Part shown: positions 38,169 to 48,319 of the stretch, one piece after another
Layout: each line of letters opens with the position of its first letter
Position numbering within the stretch: position 1 is the first letter of the stretch
Position numbers and translations under genes: made by a program
Assembly (NCBI GenBank): GCA_030627205.1
Contig: DAOUSN010000001.1
Span: 39,466 to 103,465 of the forward strand
From: Methylococcaceae bacterium
Lineage (GTDB): Bacteria > Pseudomonadota > Gammaproteobacteria > Methylococcales > Methylomonadaceae
DNA: 64,000 nt
Direction: 5' to 3'
The notes under the pieces: generated by a model
Told to the model about the DNA's origin: nothing
The model's input: only the letters and a program-made list of their open reading frames with translations
The model's database searches: none

Positions 38169-40673
38169 ATGCCTCATAGAGTCTTTCAAAAAAGTAAACC
38201 TAAAGCAATTATTTCTAAATTACCGCATTTAGGCATGAATAAACAAAATTTTATTGATGACTTTAAGCGTTATTATGGTCATCGTTTAGGACGTGATAAA
38301 AATTGTCGTTCACCGCATTATGCGTATGAAGCTTTATCTATGGCAATTAGTGATCGTATGATTGAACGCTGGAAAAATACCTTCACTACTTATAAAGAGA
38401 GTAATTGTAAGCGCGGCTATTATCTATCAATGGAATTTTTAATGGGACGTAGCTTAAGTAATGCTATGCTGAACCTAGGTGTTTCAGATATTGTTTCTAA
38501 AGCCATGTATGCACTGGGATTAGATTTAGAAGAATTAGAAGAAACCGAAGCAGATGCAGGATTAGGTAATGGTGGTTTAGGACGTTTAGCAGCTTGTTTT
38601 ATTGACAGTTGCGCGACCTTACAATTACCAGTGACAGGTTATGGACTGCGTTATGAATATGGCATGTTTAGCCAATCTATTGCTAATGGTGAGCAAATTG
38701 AAAACCCCGATCATTGGTTAAAAAATGGTAATATTTGGGAAATAGAACGCCCTGAATACAGTCAACAAATAAAATTTAGAGGTCATACTGAATTTTATCT
38801 TGATGAACAAGGCCATGAAAAACGTCGTTGGATAGATACCCAAGATATTATTGCTGTTCCTTATGACACTCCTGTTCCTGGCTATAAAAATGGCACCGTT
38901 AATACACTACGATTATGGAAGGCAACAGCAACAGAAGTTTTTGATTTACAAGAGTTTAATGCAGGAGATTACGCAGAATCAGTTGCAGCTAAAAATAATG
39001 CTGAAAACATTACTATGGTATTGTATCCAAACGATGCGAATGAAAATGGTAAAGCCTTACGGTTACAGCAGCAGTATTTACTCGCTTCCGCAAGTTTACA
39101 GGATGTTCTCCAGAATTGGATAGCTAATCATGGATCTAATTTTAACCATTTTGCTGAGAAAAACTGTTTCCAACTTAATGATACCCATCCAAGTATCGCG
39201 GTTGCTGAATTAATGCGACTATTAATGGATGAGCAAGGGTTAGATTGGAAGGATGCGTGGGAGATTACCACCCATACGATGGCGTATACTAATCATACCT
39301 TATTACCAGAAGCTTTGGAGCGATGGTCGGTTGGATTAATGCAATATTTATTACCACGTTTAATGGAAATAATTTTTGAAATTAATGCCCATTTTATGAC
39401 AGAAGTTTCAGCACATTGGCCAGGTGATAGTGATAAAATGGCTGCCATGTCAATTATTGAAGAAGGTCATGAAAAACAAGTAAGAATGGCTTACCTTGCA
39501 ATTGTAGGAAGTTTTTCCGTCAATGGTGTTGCTGAACTGCATTCACAGTTATTACAACAAGGTTTATTTAAAGATTTTTATGCTTTTTGGCCAGATAAAT
39601 TTAATAATAAAACTAACGGGGTTACTCCTAGACGTTGGTTAGCAGCATGTAACCCTGAATTGACCACGTTAATTACCAAAACTATTGGTAATGGTTGGAT
39701 AACAGATTTATCACAATTAGCAAAACTAAAAGTCTATGCGGAAGATACAGAATTTGCTGACGCATGGTATAAAATTCAGCAAAGTAGTAAGCAACGACTA
39801 ATTGATTATAATAAATTAGAAATGGATATTGAATTAGATGTTAATTCGTTATTTGATATTCAAGTGAAGCGTATTCATGAGTACAAACGTCAACTTTTAA
39901 ATGTTCTGCATGTAATTCATCTTTATGAACGAATCAAACGTGGTGATACTAATAACTGGACAAATCGCACCGTATTAATTGGTGGAAAAGCTGCGCCAGG
40001 TTATGTAATGGCAAAAAATATTATTAAACTGATTAATAATGTTGCGAACGTAATTAATAATGACCCAGACGTTGGTGGTAAGTTAAAGCTTATTTTTATG
40101 CCTAACTATCGAGTTTCAGCAATGGAAAAAATATGTCCAGGTGCAGATTTATCGGAACAAATTTCTACAGCAGGTAAAGAAGCTTCTGGTACAGGAAATA
40201 TGAAATTTATGATGAATGGTGCATTAACTATCGGTACTTTAGATGGGGCAAATATTGAAATCCGCGAAGAAGTTGGTGCGGAAAATTTCTTTTTATTTGG
40301 TTTAACAGAAACCGAAGTTGAAGAACTACGTCATCATTATAATCCTCAAGACATAATTAATAATGATAAAGATTTAGGTCGAGTTATAAACTTGCTTGAA
40401 TGTAGTCATTTTAATCAATTTGAGCAAGGCATTTTTGATGATATTATTAATTCACTTAAAAGCCCTCATGACCCATGGATGACGATTGCAGATTTTCGTA
40501 GTTATGTTGATGCTCAAAAACAAGTTGAAATTGCCTATAATGATAAAAAACGTTGGACAAAAATGAGTATTTTAAACTGTGCATGTAGTGGCAAGTTCTC
40601 AACAGATCGGACGATTAGTGATTATAATCATGATATTTGGAAATTGGAAACTATAAAAATTAAAACGCAATAA
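38169..40673 (+). CDS. glgP: Glycogen phosphorylase GlgP
   Basis: GlgP releases glucose 1-phosphate from glycogen using phosphate and PLP. The active-site motif EASGTGNMKFMMNGA carries the PLP lysine, and the conserved segments DAGLGNGGLGRLAACF and RIHEYKRQLLN are present. At 834 residues it has the usual length. An AAAGG site eight bases before the ATG supports the start; the first 20 residues are variable. No other glycogen gene is in the window, but the product could feed the phosphohexomutase described at about 16 kb. Confidence 0.97.
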   Translation: MPHRVFQKSKPKAIISKLPHLGMNKQNFIDDFKRYYGHRLGRDKNCRSPHYAYEALSMAISDRMIERWKNTFTTYKESNCKRGYYLSMEFLMGRSLSNAMLNLGVSDIVSKAMYALGLDLEELEETEADAGLGNGGLGRLAACFIDSCATLQLPVTGYGLRYEYGMFSQSIANGEQIENPDHWLKNGNIWEIERPEYSQQIKFRGHTEFYLDEQGHEKRRWIDTQDIIAVPYDTPVPGYKNGTVNTLRLWKATATEVFDLQEFNAGDYAESVAAKNNAENITMVLYPNDANENGKALRLQQQYLLASASLQDVLQNWIANHGSNFNHFAEKNCFQLNDTHPSIAVAELMRLLMDEQGLDWKDAWEITTHTMAYTNHTLLPEALERWSVGLMQYLLPRLMEIIFEINAHFMTEVSAHWPGDSDKMAAMSIIEEGHEKQVRMAYLAIVGSFSVNGVAELHSQLLQQGLFKDFYAFWPDKFNNKTNGVTPRRWLAACNPELTTLITKTIGNGWITDLSQLAKLKVYAEDTEFADAWYKIQQSSKQRLIDYNKLEMDIELDVNSLFDIQVKRIHEYKRQLLNVLHVIHLYERIKRGDTNNWTNRTVLIGGKAAPGYVMAKNIIKLINNVANVINNDPDVGGKLKLIFMPNYRVSAMEKICPGADLSEQISTAGKEASGTGNMKFMMNGALTIGTLDGANIEIREEVGAENFFLFGLTETEVEELRHHYNPQDIINNDKDLGRVINLLECSHFNQFEQGIFDDIINSLKSPHDPWMTIADFRSYVDAQKQVEIAYNDKKRWTKMSILNCACSGKFSTDRTISDYNHDIWKLETIKIKTQ

Positions 40674-40686
40674 TTAGTTAATTGGC

Positions 40687-40718
40687 AGGTCGAATGGGCT
40701 GTTTTAACCATTCGACCT
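40687..40718 (+). terminator. Strong hairpin after glgP
   Basis: AGGTCGAATGG pairs perfectly with CCATTCGACCT over 11 bp with a 10-base loop, starting 14 bases after the stop codon. It lacks an immediate U-tract, although T-rich sequence follows some 15 bases later. It is the most stable hairpin noticed in the window, and its position favours termination of the secA-glgP transcript. Confidence 0.6.
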
Positions 40719-40876
40719 ATTAATGGTGTGTTATGTTTATTTACCAACATTGAGTGGATGATTTTCCATAATAACTCCTCTTTATTCATCGCCATTGTCA
40801 ATAGTGTATTTTTAAAACACTTAAATAGTTATAATAGCGTATTTTTCTAAGGCTTTACGGCTAGAATACCTTCCCT

Positions 40877-42466
40877 ATGACTCATTCACAGTTTTCACTT
40901 TCACCTAGTTTAGGTTATCTGATTGATAATAATAAACAACATTTACTCTGTAATGGACTAAAAGGCTTAGAAAAAGAAAGCCTTAGAATTTCCAAGCAAG
41001 GAATGATAGTAACAACCCCACATCCTAATATTTTAGGTTCTGCACTTACGCACCCCTTAATTACTACTGATTATTCCGAAGCCTTATTAGAATTTATAAC
41101 CCCTCCTTTTACTGATATAAAAGCAACTCTCGCCTCTATGAAACAAATTCATCAATTTGTGGTGCAAAATTTAGATGATGAAATGCTGTTAGCAACCAGT
41201 ATGCCTTGTGGAATTAAGGGTGATAAAAGCATTCCGATTGCCAATTATGGCCATTCAAATATTGGTAAAATGAAACATATTTATCGACAAGGTTTATCGC
41301 ATCGTTACGGACGAACCATGCAAGCTATTGCTGGAATTCACTTTAATTATTCAGTGCCTAAATCGCTGTGGCCTGTTTTAAAACAACATAATAACTCCAA
41401 CGAATCTTTAGAAGATTTTATTTCTGCCAGTTATTTTGGACTCATTAGAAACTTTCAACGTCAAGGATGGTTAATTTTATATTTATTTGGTGCATCGCCT
41501 GCGATTTGCAAAAGTTTTTTTAAAAGCCGTCCTCAATTAATGTCTCAGTTTGATGAATTAGACCCTCATACCATTTATCATCCTTTTGCAACCTCATTAA
41601 GAATGAGTGATATTGGTTATAAAAGTACCAATCAAGCAAATTTGAAAATTGATTATAATACTTTGGCAGGTTACGTTGATACACTTGCTAAGGCGATGAG
41701 TACCCCATATCCTAAGTATGAGTCAATCGGTGTTAAAGTAAATGGAGAGTATAAACAATTAAGTCCGCATATTTTACAGATTGAAAATGAATTTTATAGC
41801 ACGGTGCGTCCAAAACAAATTACTTATTCAGGTGAAAAACCTACGCTGGCACTTAAAAATCGTGGGGTTGAATATGTTGAAATCCGTTCGCTGGATTTAG
41901 ATGTTTTTAATCCTATTGGCATTGATGAACCTAAAGCAAGATTTGTAGAAGCTTTTTTATTACATTGCTTGTTAGAAACTAGTCCATTACAAAGTAGTGA
42001 TGAACAACAAATTAATAATAATAATCAGCTAACAGTCGCTCATGCAGGTAGGAAAATTGATGTCAAACTAAATCAACAAGGAAAGCTGATTCCTTTACGA
42101 CAATGGTCTAGAGATATTTTGCAGGCTATGAAACCTATTTGTAAAATTTTAGATCAGAATGAAACAGGTCTGCCTTATAGCTCAGCATTAAAATTACAAC
42201 AAGCACGAGTTGATGATTCTGAATTAACCTCATCAGCAAAGATGTTACAAGAAATGCAACAACAGCAACAACCATTTAGTTGTTTTAGTCTAGCAACATC
42301 AAAAAAACATAATGCTTATTTTAAATCACTACCAGCTTTAAAAAATGATGTTGTCCAAAAGTTTAACAATATCGCAAATGAATCCCATAAAAAGCAACAA
42401 CAAATCGAAGCGGATGATAATTCAACTTTTGATGATTTTTTGGCTAATTATTTTGCACAGGATTAA
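40877..42466 (+). CDS. gshA: Glutamate-cysteine ligase GshA (type 1)
   Basis: GshA makes gamma-glutamylcysteine, the first step of glutathione synthesis. The ATP-grasp-like gammaproteobacterial type is recognised by GLKGLEKESLRI at the N-terminus, HRYGRTMQAIAGIHFNYS, LRMSDIGY and GVEYVEIRSLDLDVFNP. Length is 529 residues (E. coli 518). gshB is not nearby. A TATAAT at 40830-40835 lies upstream but lacks a good -35. It converges with the TonB receptor gene over 31 bases. Confidence 0.96.
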   Translation: MTHSQFSLSPSLGYLIDNNKQHLLCNGLKGLEKESLRISKQGMIVTTPHPNILGSALTHPLITTDYSEALLEFITPPFTDIKATLASMKQIHQFVVQNLDDEMLLATSMPCGIKGDKSIPIANYGHSNIGKMKHIYRQGLSHRYGRTMQAIAGIHFNYSVPKSLWPVLKQHNNSNESLEDFISASYFGLIRNFQRQGWLILYLFGASPAICKSFFKSRPQLMSQFDELDPHTIYHPFATSLRMSDIGYKSTNQANLKIDYNTLAGYVDTLAKAMSTPYPKYESIGVKVNGEYKQLSPHILQIENEFYSTVRPKQITYSGEKPTLALKNRGVEYVEIRSLDLDVFNPIGIDEPKARFVEAFLLHCLLETSPLQSSDEQQINNNNQLTVAHAGRKIDVKLNQQGKLIPLRQWSRDILQAMKPICKILDQNETGLPYSSALKLQQARVDDSELTSSAKMLQEMQQQQQPFSCFSLATSKKHNAYFKSLPALKNDVVQKFNNIANESHKKQQQIEADDNSTFDDFLANYFAQD

Positions 42467-42497
42467 TCAGCTGCGATGAATGAAGCCTTAAAAAGCC

Positions 42498-44408
42498 TTA
42501 AAAAGCCACTTCAAAGCCGACCGAATAAGTTCGACCACGATTAGGAATACCATTTGGTATATTAGCAAGTTTCGTAGAACTAAAATAACCTGCATCTAAT
42601 AAATTATGCCCTTGACCAACAATGGTTAACCAATCTGTCATTTGATAACGTACATTGGCATTTAATAACCAGTAACTATCAAGCTCTACAACTTGACTGG
42701 AAGTTTCTTGTTCCATCTCACTGTGATAATAACCATTAAGATTAATATTAACATCATTATATTTATAGGTCGCAATTAACGACAACATATTTTTAGCAAC
42801 TCGCCGTGGATTTTCTTCACTACTTAGCAAATAAGTATAAGCTGAACGTAACAAAAATTCATCGGTAATTTTAGCTTGTAGTTCAAATTCTAAGCCACTA
42901 CTTTTCAATGTTCCATCAATATTAGCAAATTGTCTATCAGACCCACCTAATAATTCATTTCTTCTAAAAACAGTATCAATTTTATTTTTACTCCAATTGT
43001 GAAAATAAGTCAACGAGGTATGATAATTATGCCCAAAAGACTGTAACCACGCAAATTCTAAGGTTTTAACTTCTTCTGCTAGAAGATTTGAATTACCTAA
43101 TCCATCAGATTGGGCAATTTGGCGAATAGAAGGTGCGCGAAATGCTTGTCCATACATTATTTTGAAGATTGCATCAAAATCAGTTGTATAGACCAATGCA
43201 AAACGGGGATTAATTGTGTCACTATTATCTGAATAATTGTCATAACGTAAACCAAGGGTTAATTCTAAATTATCAGTAAATTCATATTGGTCTTGAATAT
43301 AAACCCCTAAAATATCACGTTTGCTTTTTGTGATGATATTACTATTGACCGCAGCATAACGCCATTCAATACCTGCTAATAAGATATGGTTTTCACTAAA
43401 TTTATAGCGATTATCAAATCCTATATCAAAGGCATTCTCCCTAATAGTAATTAAACGTTGGTCATGGGAATTACTAGTCGACTGACGGATATGGCGAAAA
43501 TTACCTCGAAAAGTTAAATTCCAATTATCAGCTTTAATCGCATCATATTTAAGATTAACCGATTCTTGTTGTATATTTTCTACGTCTCGTTCACCAGTAT
43601 TTAAAAAACCTTTTAATTCTTCTTCTGAATAACGTAAATTCAAATGTAAATCTTGCCAGCGAAGTTTGGCATAAATTTCTTGATCCTTTTCAATTTTATC
43701 AGCACTTGCACCACTTATGTCATCATAATTTTGACCATTGTCATCATAATAACGACCGAAAAGACTGAATCCCCAGTCTTTTTCTTGTTTTGATACTTGA
43801 CCATGAAATTCGTGACTATTTAAATTGCCACCTGCAAAATAAAATTGATGATTTTTATTTTTCCCAGGTTTATCTTTGGTAATAATATTAACAACTCCAG
43901 AAAAAGCACTAGTTCCATAAAGCGCGGAACCTGGACCTCTAATCACCTCTACTTGTTTGATATTTGCGGTAGTCAAATAACGATTAATAATTAAAGCTCC
44001 CCCAGTGGCCTCATCATTTAAACGATGACCATCAAGCATGAATAAAATATTATAAGAAGCTTGGGGAGTCGATGCCCCCCGTGCTGAAACCATATAACCT
44101 TGATTAACACGACTTTCACGAGTACTTTGAAATCCAGGGACAAAATTTAATAGTTCTTGAACAGATTTTATTCCCATCGAACTAATTTCTTTTGCTGTGA
44201 AGACGCTGATAGATGAGGGTGCAGTAACAAGTCTTTTATCGGTTTTCGTAGCAATAGTCACTTTAATAAATTCTTCAAATGACAATCTTGCAATAGCAAG
44301 AACATCATCTTCTTTTGCGACAATTGAAGAGGAAAATATTAAACTTAAAATTAAAAAAAAATAACGCTTACTTATTTTATGAAGTTGAGGTGATAAATTA
44401 GTATTCAT
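42498..44408 (-). CDS. TonB-dependent outer-membrane receptor
   Basis: This protein imports a ligand across the outer membrane using energy from TonB. A signal peptide ends near SSSIVA (about residue 31). A short segment FEEFIKVTI may serve as TonB box, followed by a plug domain (about 45-170) with PGFQSTRESR, SARGAS, LDGHRLND and VIRGPGSALYGTSAFSGVVNII. The remaining 460 residues form the 22-strand barrel, ending in the usual C-terminal phenylalanine. Substrate is unknown; the sequence class is that of siderophore, haem, cobalamin or metal receptors. No riboswitch is seen in the 51 bases upstream. Confidence 0.93.
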   Translation of the reverse strand: MNTNLSPQLHKISKRYFFLILSLIFSSSIVAKEDDVLAIARLSFEEFIKVTIATKTDKRLVTAPSSISVFTAKEISSMGIKSVQELLNFVPGFQSTRESRVNQGYMVSARGASTPQASYNILFMLDGHRLNDEATGGALIINRYLTTANIKQVEVIRGPGSALYGTSAFSGVVNIITKDKPGKNKNHQFYFAGGNLNSHEFHGQVSKQEKDWGFSLFGRYYDDNGQNYDDISGASADKIEKDQEIYAKLRWQDLHLNLRYSEEELKGFLNTGERDVENIQQESVNLKYDAIKADNWNLTFRGNFRHIRQSTSNSHDQRLITIRENAFDIGFDNRYKFSENHILLAGIEWRYAAVNSNIITKSKRDILGVYIQDQYEFTDNLELTLGLRYDNYSDNSDTINPRFALVYTTDFDAIFKIMYGQAFRAPSIRQIAQSDGLGNSNLLAEEVKTLEFAWLQSFGHNYHTSLTYFHNWSKNKIDTVFRRNELLGGSDRQFANIDGTLKSSGLEFELQAKITDEFLLRSAYTYLLSSEENPRRVAKNMLSLIATYKYNDVNINLNGYYHSEMEQETSSQVVELDSYWLLNANVRYQMTDWLTIVGQGHNLLDAGYFSSTKLANIPNGIPNRGRTYSVGFEVAF

Positions 44409-44459
44409 TTGAATTATTATTAAATTAAGTCTTTAATTTGGTGAATTAACAGTTAAATT

Positions 44460-44996
44460 TCAATTAGATAAATAGTCATTTTTAAGTTTAACATAATGTC
44501 TATAAGAGTATTCCAAAAATGCTTTATCATTGTCATTCAATGCTCTCACCTGCTTTGCGGGTGAACCAACATAAAGATAACCACTTTCTAGTTTTTTACC
44601 AGATAACACTAATGAGCCTGCTCCTAACATGACATAATCACCAATAACGGCATCATCCATAATGATCGCCCCCATCCCAATTAAACAATAATCGCCGACA
44701 GTACAGGCATGAACAACCGCTTTATGACCAATAGTCACACCCTTCCCAATCACTAACGGATGGTCGCTATTTGTTGGTGAATAAGCACTTGCATGAGACA
44801 CATGTAAGACACTCCCATCTTGTACATTCGTAGCTTCACCAATACGAATAGAGGCAACGTCGCCACGAATTACACTAGTAGGCCATAAAGATACATCATC
44901 TGCCAAGCTAACATCACCAATAACAACAGCAGTTTCATCAATATAAACATCATTACCAATTTGCGGCTGTTTCGTTTTAAATTTTCTAATATTCAT
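44460..44996 (-). CDS. yrdA: Gamma-carbonic anhydrase-like protein (YrdA family)
   Basis: This left-handed beta-helix protein belongs to the gamma-carbonic anhydrase family. Hexapeptide repeats run from residue 15 to 150. Three candidate metal histidines are seen in LHVSHA and in IGHKAVVHACTVGDYC. At 178 residues it fits YrdA, whose enzymatic role is not settled. It lies 35 bases after a TRAP permease gene and 51 before the TonB receptor gene, all on the same strand. Confidence 0.93.
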   Translation of the reverse strand: MNIRKFKTKQPQIGNDVYIDETAVVIGDVSLADDVSLWPTSVIRGDVASIRIGEATNVQDGSVLHVSHASAYSPTNSDHPLVIGKGVTIGHKAVVHACTVGDYCLIGMGAIIMDDAVIGDYVMLGAGSLVLSGKKLESGYLYVGSPAKQVRALNDNDKAFLEYSYRHYVKLKNDYLSN

Positions 44997-45031
44997 TTTT
45001 AAAAAAAACCTTTGTTGATTAATCTAAGCGA

Positions 45032-46309
45032 TTATAAAAACCAAGTACTCAGCCATGGAATATAGGTAATTATTAGCACCGCAATTAATAATATTACCAT
45101 GAAAGGAATGGTCGCTTGATAAATTTCAGTAATCGGTTTATTAAAACGATAACTAGCAATAAAAAGATTCATTCCTACAGGTGGAGTAAAATAACCGATT
45201 TGCATATTAGCAAGAAAAATAACCCCTAAATGTAATGGGTGAATGCCATAACCTAAAGCAATAGGCACAATTAGTGGAATAATTATAATTAATGCAGAAA
45301 AAATATCTAATACTGCTCCTAAAAGTAATAAAAAAATATTTAGTAATAATAAAAAAGTGAATTTATTTTCTACATTGGCTTTCACCCAAGAAAATAAGTG
45401 CATAGGAACTTCTGCATCAACCAAATAATTAGTAAACGCCATTGCTACACCAAGGATTAATAAAATGCTACCAATCATTTTCATAGCTTCTAAAATTATT
45501 TTACTTAATTGGGCTAATTTAATTTCCTTATAAATCAACATTTCTACTATTAAGACATAAAGTGCAGTAACCGCTGCAACTTCTGAAATCGTAAAAAAAC
45601 CACCAAAAATACCGATAAAAATAAAGCCGGGCAGCGGTATCTCCCAACTAGATTCTATTAATGCTGATTTAGCTTTAGCCATTGAAAAACTAGCTTTTGG
45701 AGGAGTGATAGCTCGTGTTTTCCAACCTAGCCATAGTCCTAATAATAGCAACATTAATAATGCGGGTAATAAACCTGCCATAAATAATTGAGGTAAAGTA
45801 ATTTCTATGCCTAGATTCATTTGCTGAACAATAATGCCGTATAAAATCAATGGAACTGATGGCGGTAATAATAACCCTAAACTTCCTGTGGTTGTGACTA
45901 ATCCTAAACTAAGTTTTTCGGGATAACCTTCTTTTATTAACGCAGGTAATAACAATGCGCCTAACGCAACAATAGTTACCCCTGATGCACCAGTAAAAGC
46001 GGTAAATATAGCACAGCTTAACAGAGAGATAATAGCTAAACTAGAGGGCATCCAGCCAAAAAATACCTGAGTTAAGGCTAATAATCGCTCAGAGGTTTTA
46101 CTTTCAGAAAGAATATAACCTGCAAAGGTAAACAAGGGTAAGGCGATTAATAGAGGGGTTTCTGCAATACGGTAAATTTCGATACTAATCACCGCTAAAT
46201 CTATGTCTGCGTGATAAAACCCTAACATCGTCGCCGCTAATATAACGATGAATAGTGGTGTTCCGAATAGGAGCATGATTAATAAAATAATACTGGCAAT
46301 AATTATCAT
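45032..46309 (-). CDS. TRAP transporter large permease (DctM family)
   Basis: DctM subunits form the ion-coupled channel of TRAP transporters. About twelve hydrophobic segments cover 425 residues, with GASGVTIVALGALLLPALIK, GLLLPPSVPLILYG and a C-terminal PPVGMNLFIASY typical of the family. The small subunit and the binding protein are not adjacent; a DctQ-type gene lies about 41 kb away. The substrate cannot be told. It may head a unit with yrdA and the TonB receptor gene. It is divergent from ribH. Confidence 0.93.
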   Translation of the reverse strand: MIIIASIILLIMLLFGTPLFIVILAATMLGFYHADIDLAVISIEIYRIAETPLLIALPLFTFAGYILSESKTSERLLALTQVFFGWMPSSLAIISLLSCAIFTAFTGASGVTIVALGALLLPALIKEGYPEKLSLGLVTTTGSLGLLLPPSVPLILYGIIVQQMNLGIEITLPQLFMAGLLPALLMLLLLGLWLGWKTRAITPPKASFSMAKAKSALIESSWEIPLPGFIFIGIFGGFFTISEVAAVTALYVLIVEMLIYKEIKLAQLSKIILEAMKMIGSILLILGVAMAFTNYLVDAEVPMHLFSWVKANVENKFTFLLLLNIFLLLLGAVLDIFSALIIIIPLIVPIALGYGIHPLHLGVIFLANMQIGYFTPPVGMNLFIASYRFNKPITEIYQATIPFMVILLIAVLIITYIPWLSTWFL

Positions 46310-46422
46310 AAATACTGGTATAAAATTAGATAAATTAAAGAATCTAAAAAAATTAGATAGTTAAAATAGGATACTTGTTATAATAACACTATATTTTATT
46401 GGCTATATTAATCAAAATACTT

Positions 46423-46902
46423 ATGACGCAAATCAACACCATTGAAGGAAACTTTACCATCCAAGGTGGTAAATTCTGCATTGTCGCTTCACGTTTTAAC
46501 AGCTTTATTGTTGAACAACTTGAAGGTGGTGCGATTGACACTTTAGTCCGTCACGGTGCAAAAAAAGAGGATATAGATTTAGTCAAAGCGCCGGGAGCAT
46601 TTGAATTACCAATGGTGATTCAACGTATTGCCGCCATGAAAAAATATGATGCTATTATTGCCGTAGGCGCTATTATTCGTGGTGGAACGCCTCATTTTGA
46701 ATATATAGCGAGCGAATGTGTTAAAGGTATCGCCCATATTTCTCTACAATATGATGTACCTATTAGCTTTGGGGTTTTAACCGTTGATACGATTGAGCAG
46801 GCTATTGAACGTGCAGGAACTAAAGCAGGTAATAAAGGCGGAGAAGCAGCAATGTCTGCGATTGAAATGGTCAGTTTATTTAAAACATTGGAAGCTTCAT
46901 GA
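46423..46902 (+). CDS. ribH: 6,7-dimethyl-8-ribityllumazine synthase RibH
   Basis: RibH catalyses the penultimate step of riboflavin synthesis. The start is the ATG of MTQINTIEG, giving 159 residues as in other RibH; an upstream TTG is unlikely. Substrate-binding segments are [20 protein letters not shown] and [13 protein letters not shown] with the catalytic histidine. Its stop overlaps the nusB start as ATGA. ribH-nusB-thiL is a common order in proteobacteria. The ribosome binding site is weak. A TATAAT at 46379-46384 may be its -10. Confidence 0.96.
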   Translation: MTQINTIEGNFTIQGGKFCIVASRFNSFIVEQLEGGAIDTLVRHGAKKEDIDLVKAPGAFELPMVIQRIAAMKKYDAIIAVGAIIRGGTPHFEYIASECVKGIAHISLQYDVPISFGVLTVDTIEQAIERAGTKAGNKGGEAAMSAIEMVSLFKTLEAS

Positions 46903-47336
46903 GTCAAGCAAAAACTAATGCTAGGAGATGTGCTGTACAGGCTCTTTATCAATGGCAAATGACAGGAAATAGTCTTAAAAGTATTGAAATGGATTTTTTT
47001 GAAGAAGACCGTTTAAAAGGCGCGCAAAAAAGTTATTTTAATGAGATTTTTCACGGTGTACCAAAACAACTTGATGTGATTGACGAAGCCTTAGCAGAAT
47101 TTGTTGATAGAGAGGTTGAAAAAATTGACCCTGTGGAACGTGCTATTTTAAGGTTGGGGGTTTATGAGTTAATTAATTATTTAAAAACTCCTTATCGAGT
47201 GATTATTAATGAAGGGGTTAATTTAGCTAAATTTTTTGGTGCAGAAGGTTCACATAAATACGTTAATAGTATTTTAGATAAAGTGGCACGTAAAAAACGT
47301 AGTGTGGAAATTAAGACAAAAAATAATTCAAAATGA
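46899..47336 (+). CDS. nusB: Transcription antitermination factor NusB
   Basis: NusB binds boxA RNA with S10 to support rRNA antitermination. The all-helical fold is visible in 145 residues: [16 protein letters not shown] at the start and [15 protein letters not shown] and [13 protein letters not shown] in the second half. It overlaps ribH by four bases. Its TGA stop is located within the first unit of an AAAATG hexamer repeat. Confidence 0.96.
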   Translation: MSQAKTNARRCAVQALYQWQMTGNSLKSIEMDFFEEDRLKGAQKSYFNEIFHGVPKQLDVIDEALAEFVDREVEKIDPVERAILRLGVYELINYLKTPYRVIINEGVNLAKFFGAEGSHKYVNSILDKVARKKRSVEIKTKNNSK

Positions 47337-47365
47337 AAATGAAAATGAAAATGAAAATGAAAATG
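47330..47365 (+). repeat. Six tandem AAAATG hexamers between nusB and thiL
   Basis: Six perfect copies of AAAATG span the nusB stop codon and most of the gap to thiL. In one frame they encode Met-Lys repeats, opening a 15-codon ORF (47333-47380) that starts by ATGA overlap with the nusB stop and ends three bases before the thiL ATG. Changes in copy number would not shift this frame. Whether it is translated is unknown. Confidence 0.9.
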
Positions 47366-47383
47366 AACTTATCAACTTAAATC

Positions 47384-48319
47384 ATGGCTCTGGCAGAATT
47401 TGATTTAATTCACCGTTTCTTTACTCAGAAACCTTTAAAAAATTCTGTTAATCAACTTGGAATTGGAGATGATTGTGCCTTAATGGAGATTCCAGAGGGT
47501 TATCAACTCGCTATTACTACAGATACCATGGTAGAAGATGTACATTTTTTTAAAGGGGCAGATCCTTACTATTTAGGGAATAAATTACTGGCGGTGAATT
47601 TAAGTGATCTCGCCAGCATGGGAGCAAAACCTGTTGCAGTAACTTTAGCATTAACCTTAGCTAAAGTAGATGAACAATGGCTTGCAGAATTCTCTAAAGG
47701 TTTTTTATCATTAGCTCAAAAATATCAACTTGATTTAATTGGCGGCGATACTACCAGAGGGGCTTTAACTTTAACCGTGCAAGCATTAGGATTAGTCCCT
47801 AAAAATTTAGCAATGAAACGTTCAGCCGCAAAAGTCGGTGATTTGATTTATGTCACAGGAACAATAGGGGATGCGGGTTTAGGATTGAAAATAAAACAGG
47901 GTTATCAGTCAGAAAATCCTGAGTTACCTCTAAAACAGTTTAATCAACCTTTGCCGCGTATTGCCGAAGGTTTAGCAATTAGAAATATTGCCAATGCTTG
48001 TATTGATATATCTGATGGCGTTGCCGCAGATTTAGAGCATATTTTAGAAAAAAGTAACGTAGGTGCAAGTATAGATTATGCTAAATTACCCTTATCAGTG
48101 GAAGTTAAAAATTACATTGAAACGACAGGCGATTGGCAGTTGCCACTTGTTGCAGGTGATGATTATCAACTTTGTTTTACTATTAGTCCTGAAAATGCAC
48201 AACACTTATCCATAAAATGTCAGCAAATTGGTATTATTGAGGCTAAAAAAAACCTTCGTATTCAATATAAAGGGGAAATAATCTTATTAGATAATTATGG
48301 TTATCAACATTTTTCTTAA
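47384..48319 (+). CDS. thiL: Thiamine-monophosphate kinase ThiL
   Basis: ThiL phosphorylates thiamine monophosphate to the active diphosphate. The PurM-like fold shows GIGDDCALM, TDTMVEDVHF, NLSDLASMGAKPVAVTLAL and, in the second half, CIDISDGVAADL and VAGDDYQLCF. Length is 311 residues. No obvious ribosome binding site precedes the ATG, so translation may depend on ribosomes coming from nusB or from the repeat-encoded leader. Its stop overlaps that of the convergent methyltransferase gene by four bases. Confidence 0.96.
   Translation: MALAEFDLIHRFFTQKPLKNSVNQLGIGDDCALMEIPEGYQLAITTDTMVEDVHFFKGADPYYLGNKLLAVNLSDLASMGAKPVAVTLALTLAKVDEQWLAEFSKGFLSLAQKYQLDLIGGDTTRGALTLTVQALGLVPKNLAMKRSAAKVGDLIYVTGTIGDAGLGLKIKQGYQSENPELPLKQFNQPLPRIAEGLAIRNIANACIDISDGVAADLEHILEKSNVGASIDYAKLPLSVEVKNYIETTGDWQLPLVAGDDYQLCFTISPENAQHLSIKCQQIGIIEAKKNLRIQYKGEIILLDNYGYQHFS

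Noticed and set aside
36090..38189. Several minus-strand open frames within secA and at its 3' end
   Set aside because: They overlap a highly conserved gene, with no recognisable domain or initiation signal.
47330..47365. AAAATG array considered as a CRISPR-like repeat
   Set aside because: The units are contiguous hexamers without spacers, so it is a simple tandem repeat.
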